56,286 nucleotides of DNA from Paracoccaceae bacterium. GTDB lineage: Bacteria > Pseudomonadota > Alphaproteobacteria > Rhodobacterales > Rhodobacteraceae. This document shows positions 55,336 to 56,286 of this stretch, in pieces. The DNA lies in contig JAJFIC010000033.1 of assembly GCA_021775315.1 (NCBI GenBank), positions 1 to 56,286 on the forward strand, given 5' to 3'. Numbering within the stretch: position 1 is the stretch's first letter; every line of letters starts with the position of its first letter. Made by a program: the position numbers and the translations under genes. Below the pieces are notes generated by a model. That model searched no databases, was not told where the DNA came from, and was given only the letters and a program-made list of their open reading frames with translations.

Positions 55336-56286
55336 TGGCGCGTGTTTTCCTGACGGTTCTGGATTCCTGTGGCTGTGGTGGCGCGCCGGACGCTGCTGCC
55401 TTTGGTGATGCTGGCAGCAACACGCTGGGCCATATCATCGAAGCTTGCGCAAATGGTCAGGCCCAGCAAGGGCGCGATGGGCCATTGCATGTGCCCAACC
55501 TTGACAGATTAGGGCTTGGCGCGGCTGTGCGGTTGGCAACCGGGATCGAAACGCCGGGGCTGACCGCGACGCCGGAAGGGCATTGGGGGGCCGCGACCGA
55601 GGTCTCAAAAGGCAAGGATACGCCGTCGGGCCACTGGGAAATGGCAGGTCTGCCGGTGCCTTGGGACTGGCACTATTTCCCGGACGAGACGCCGACTTTC
55701 CCTCAGGACGTGGTTGATCGGGTTTGCGAACTGGCCGGGGTTGGTGGCATTCTGGCGAATTGCCACGCATCTGGCATTCCGGTCATTGACGAATTTGCGG
55801 CGGAACACATGCGCACGGACTGGCCGATCTGCTACACCTCGGCGGATTCCGTGTTTCAAATCGCGGCACATGAGGAAACCTTTGGGCTGGCGCGGTTGTT
55901 GCAACTGTGCCGTGATCTTGCACCGATGTTGCACGCGATGAAGGTCGGGCGGGTGATCGCGCGGCCCTTTGTCGGCAACGCTGCGCAAGGTTTTTCGCGC
56001 ACCCCAAACCGCAAAGATTTCGCGATTGAGCCGCCGTTTGATACCCTATGCGATTTTGTCGCGCGGGCTGGTGGTAAGGTGTATTCTGTCGGCAAGATCA
56101 ACGATATATTCTCAGGTCGTGGTATCGCCGCGCATTATAAGGGCAAAGGCGACGCGTCTTTGTTTGACCATCTGGCGGGGCTTGTTGATACCGCAGATGA
56201 TGGCGCGCTGGTGTTTTCAAATTTTGTGGAATTCGACACGCTTTACGGCCATCAGCGCGACGTATCGGGATATGCGCGCGCGCTAG
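55335..56286 (+). CDS. deoB: Phosphopentomutase (partial, runs off the window)
   Basis: First 317 codons of an alkaline-phosphatase-superfamily mutase that converts (deoxy)ribose-1-phosphate to the 5-phosphate. Visible are the N-terminal metal motif LTVLDSCGCGGAPDA, GKDTPSGHWEMAGLPV around the phospho-threonine, and GRVIARPFVGN. The frame stays open to the last base; the C-terminus with the remaining metal ligands is outside. The ATG overlaps the deoA stop. Confidence 0.93.
   Translation, partial: MARVFLTVLDSCGCGGAPDAAAFGDAGSNTLGHIIEACANGQAQQGRDGPLHVPNLDRLGLGAAVRLATGIETPGLTATPEGHWGAATEVSKGKDTPSGHWEMAGLPVPWDWHYFPDETPTFPQDVVDRVCELAGVGGILANCHASGIPVIDEFAAEHMRTDWPICYTSADSVFQIAAHEETFGLARLLQLCRDLAPMLHAMKVGRVIARPFVGNAAQGFSRTPNRKDFAIEPPFDTLCDFVARAGGKVYSVGKINDIFSGRGIAAHYKGKGDASLFDHLAGLVDTADDGALVFSNFVEFDTLYGHQRDVSGYARAL

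Noticed and set aside
1-56286. CRISPR arrays, phage genes, toxin-antitoxin pairs, restriction systems
   Set aside because: No regularly spaced repeats, cas-like, phage structural or restriction motifs were seen on either strand.

Overview
The window reads as ordinary chromosome of a marine alphaproteobacterium, most likely of the Rhodobacterales/Roseobacter group. This rests on gene content and order, because no database could be searched. The supporting features are a pccB - small ORFs - pccA - mcmA - maeB - prpE propionate block with a divergent ScfR-type regulator, a tRNA-His that lacks the usual G-1 and has A73, a 6S-like RNA in front of 5-formyl-THF cyclo-ligase, a betI-betC-betA locus, a soxBDAG operon, MmcB, and many hydrophobic DMT and SLC13 transporters.

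Layout. 1-0.7 kb: tRNA-Ser(GCU) and a non-coding stretch. 0.7-8.3 kb: a stand-alone GcvT C-terminal fragment, then the heterotetrameric sarcosine-oxidase operon soxBDAG between two GlxA/AraC-type regulators. 8.4-14.9 kb: an accessory patch with a degraded IS3-type OrfA, a DUF1127 protein, a protein with a Bacillus Tgl-like transglutaminase core and, divergent from it, a 1206-residue regulator (winged helix-BTAD, degenerate class III cyclase, AAA ATPase, TPR). Then comes about 540 bp of apparently empty DNA. 14.9-24.7 kb: housekeeping genes (tRNA-His, small conserved ORF, mmcB, 6S RNA, formyl-THF cyclo-ligase, YmdB phosphodiesterase, two DMT permeases, two convergent SLC13 permeases, YebC). 24.7-30.7 kb: a DUF1036 protein, the choline/choline-sulfate locus betI-betC-betA, a hemerythrin-like protein and an FNR-box-preceded DUF465 protein.

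30.7-48.2 kb is the propionyl-CoA/methylmalonyl-CoA block. PrpE activates propionate. PccAB carboxylates propionyl-CoA. McmA converts methylmalonyl-CoA to succinyl-CoA. MaeB drains malate to pyruvate. PccR, a Bcr/CflA MFS transporter and a proline-racemase-family enzyme lie next to TTGC/GCAA-type sites that may form one regulon. Interleaved with the known enzymes are several small unassigned genes: two membrane or secreted proteins, a 43-residue lipoprotein, a 118-residue protein, a DUF4174-like protein and a sulfotransferase-like protein.

48.3-53.5 kb encodes an unusual phosphorelay: a periplasmic molybdopterin-oxidoreductase-like protein, a membrane histidine kinase whose ATPase domain has lost its ATP-binding motifs, a soluble hybrid kinase with working ATPase motifs plus receiver and Hpt, and an NtrC-type sigma-54 activator. 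The window ends in the nucleoside-salvage operon cdd-deoA-deoB, with deoB running off the end.

The two best candidates for something undescribed are the divergent Tgl-like transglutaminase/BTAD-regulator pair (9.1-14.4 kb) and the split pseudokinase/hybrid-kinase relay (48.3-53.5 kb).
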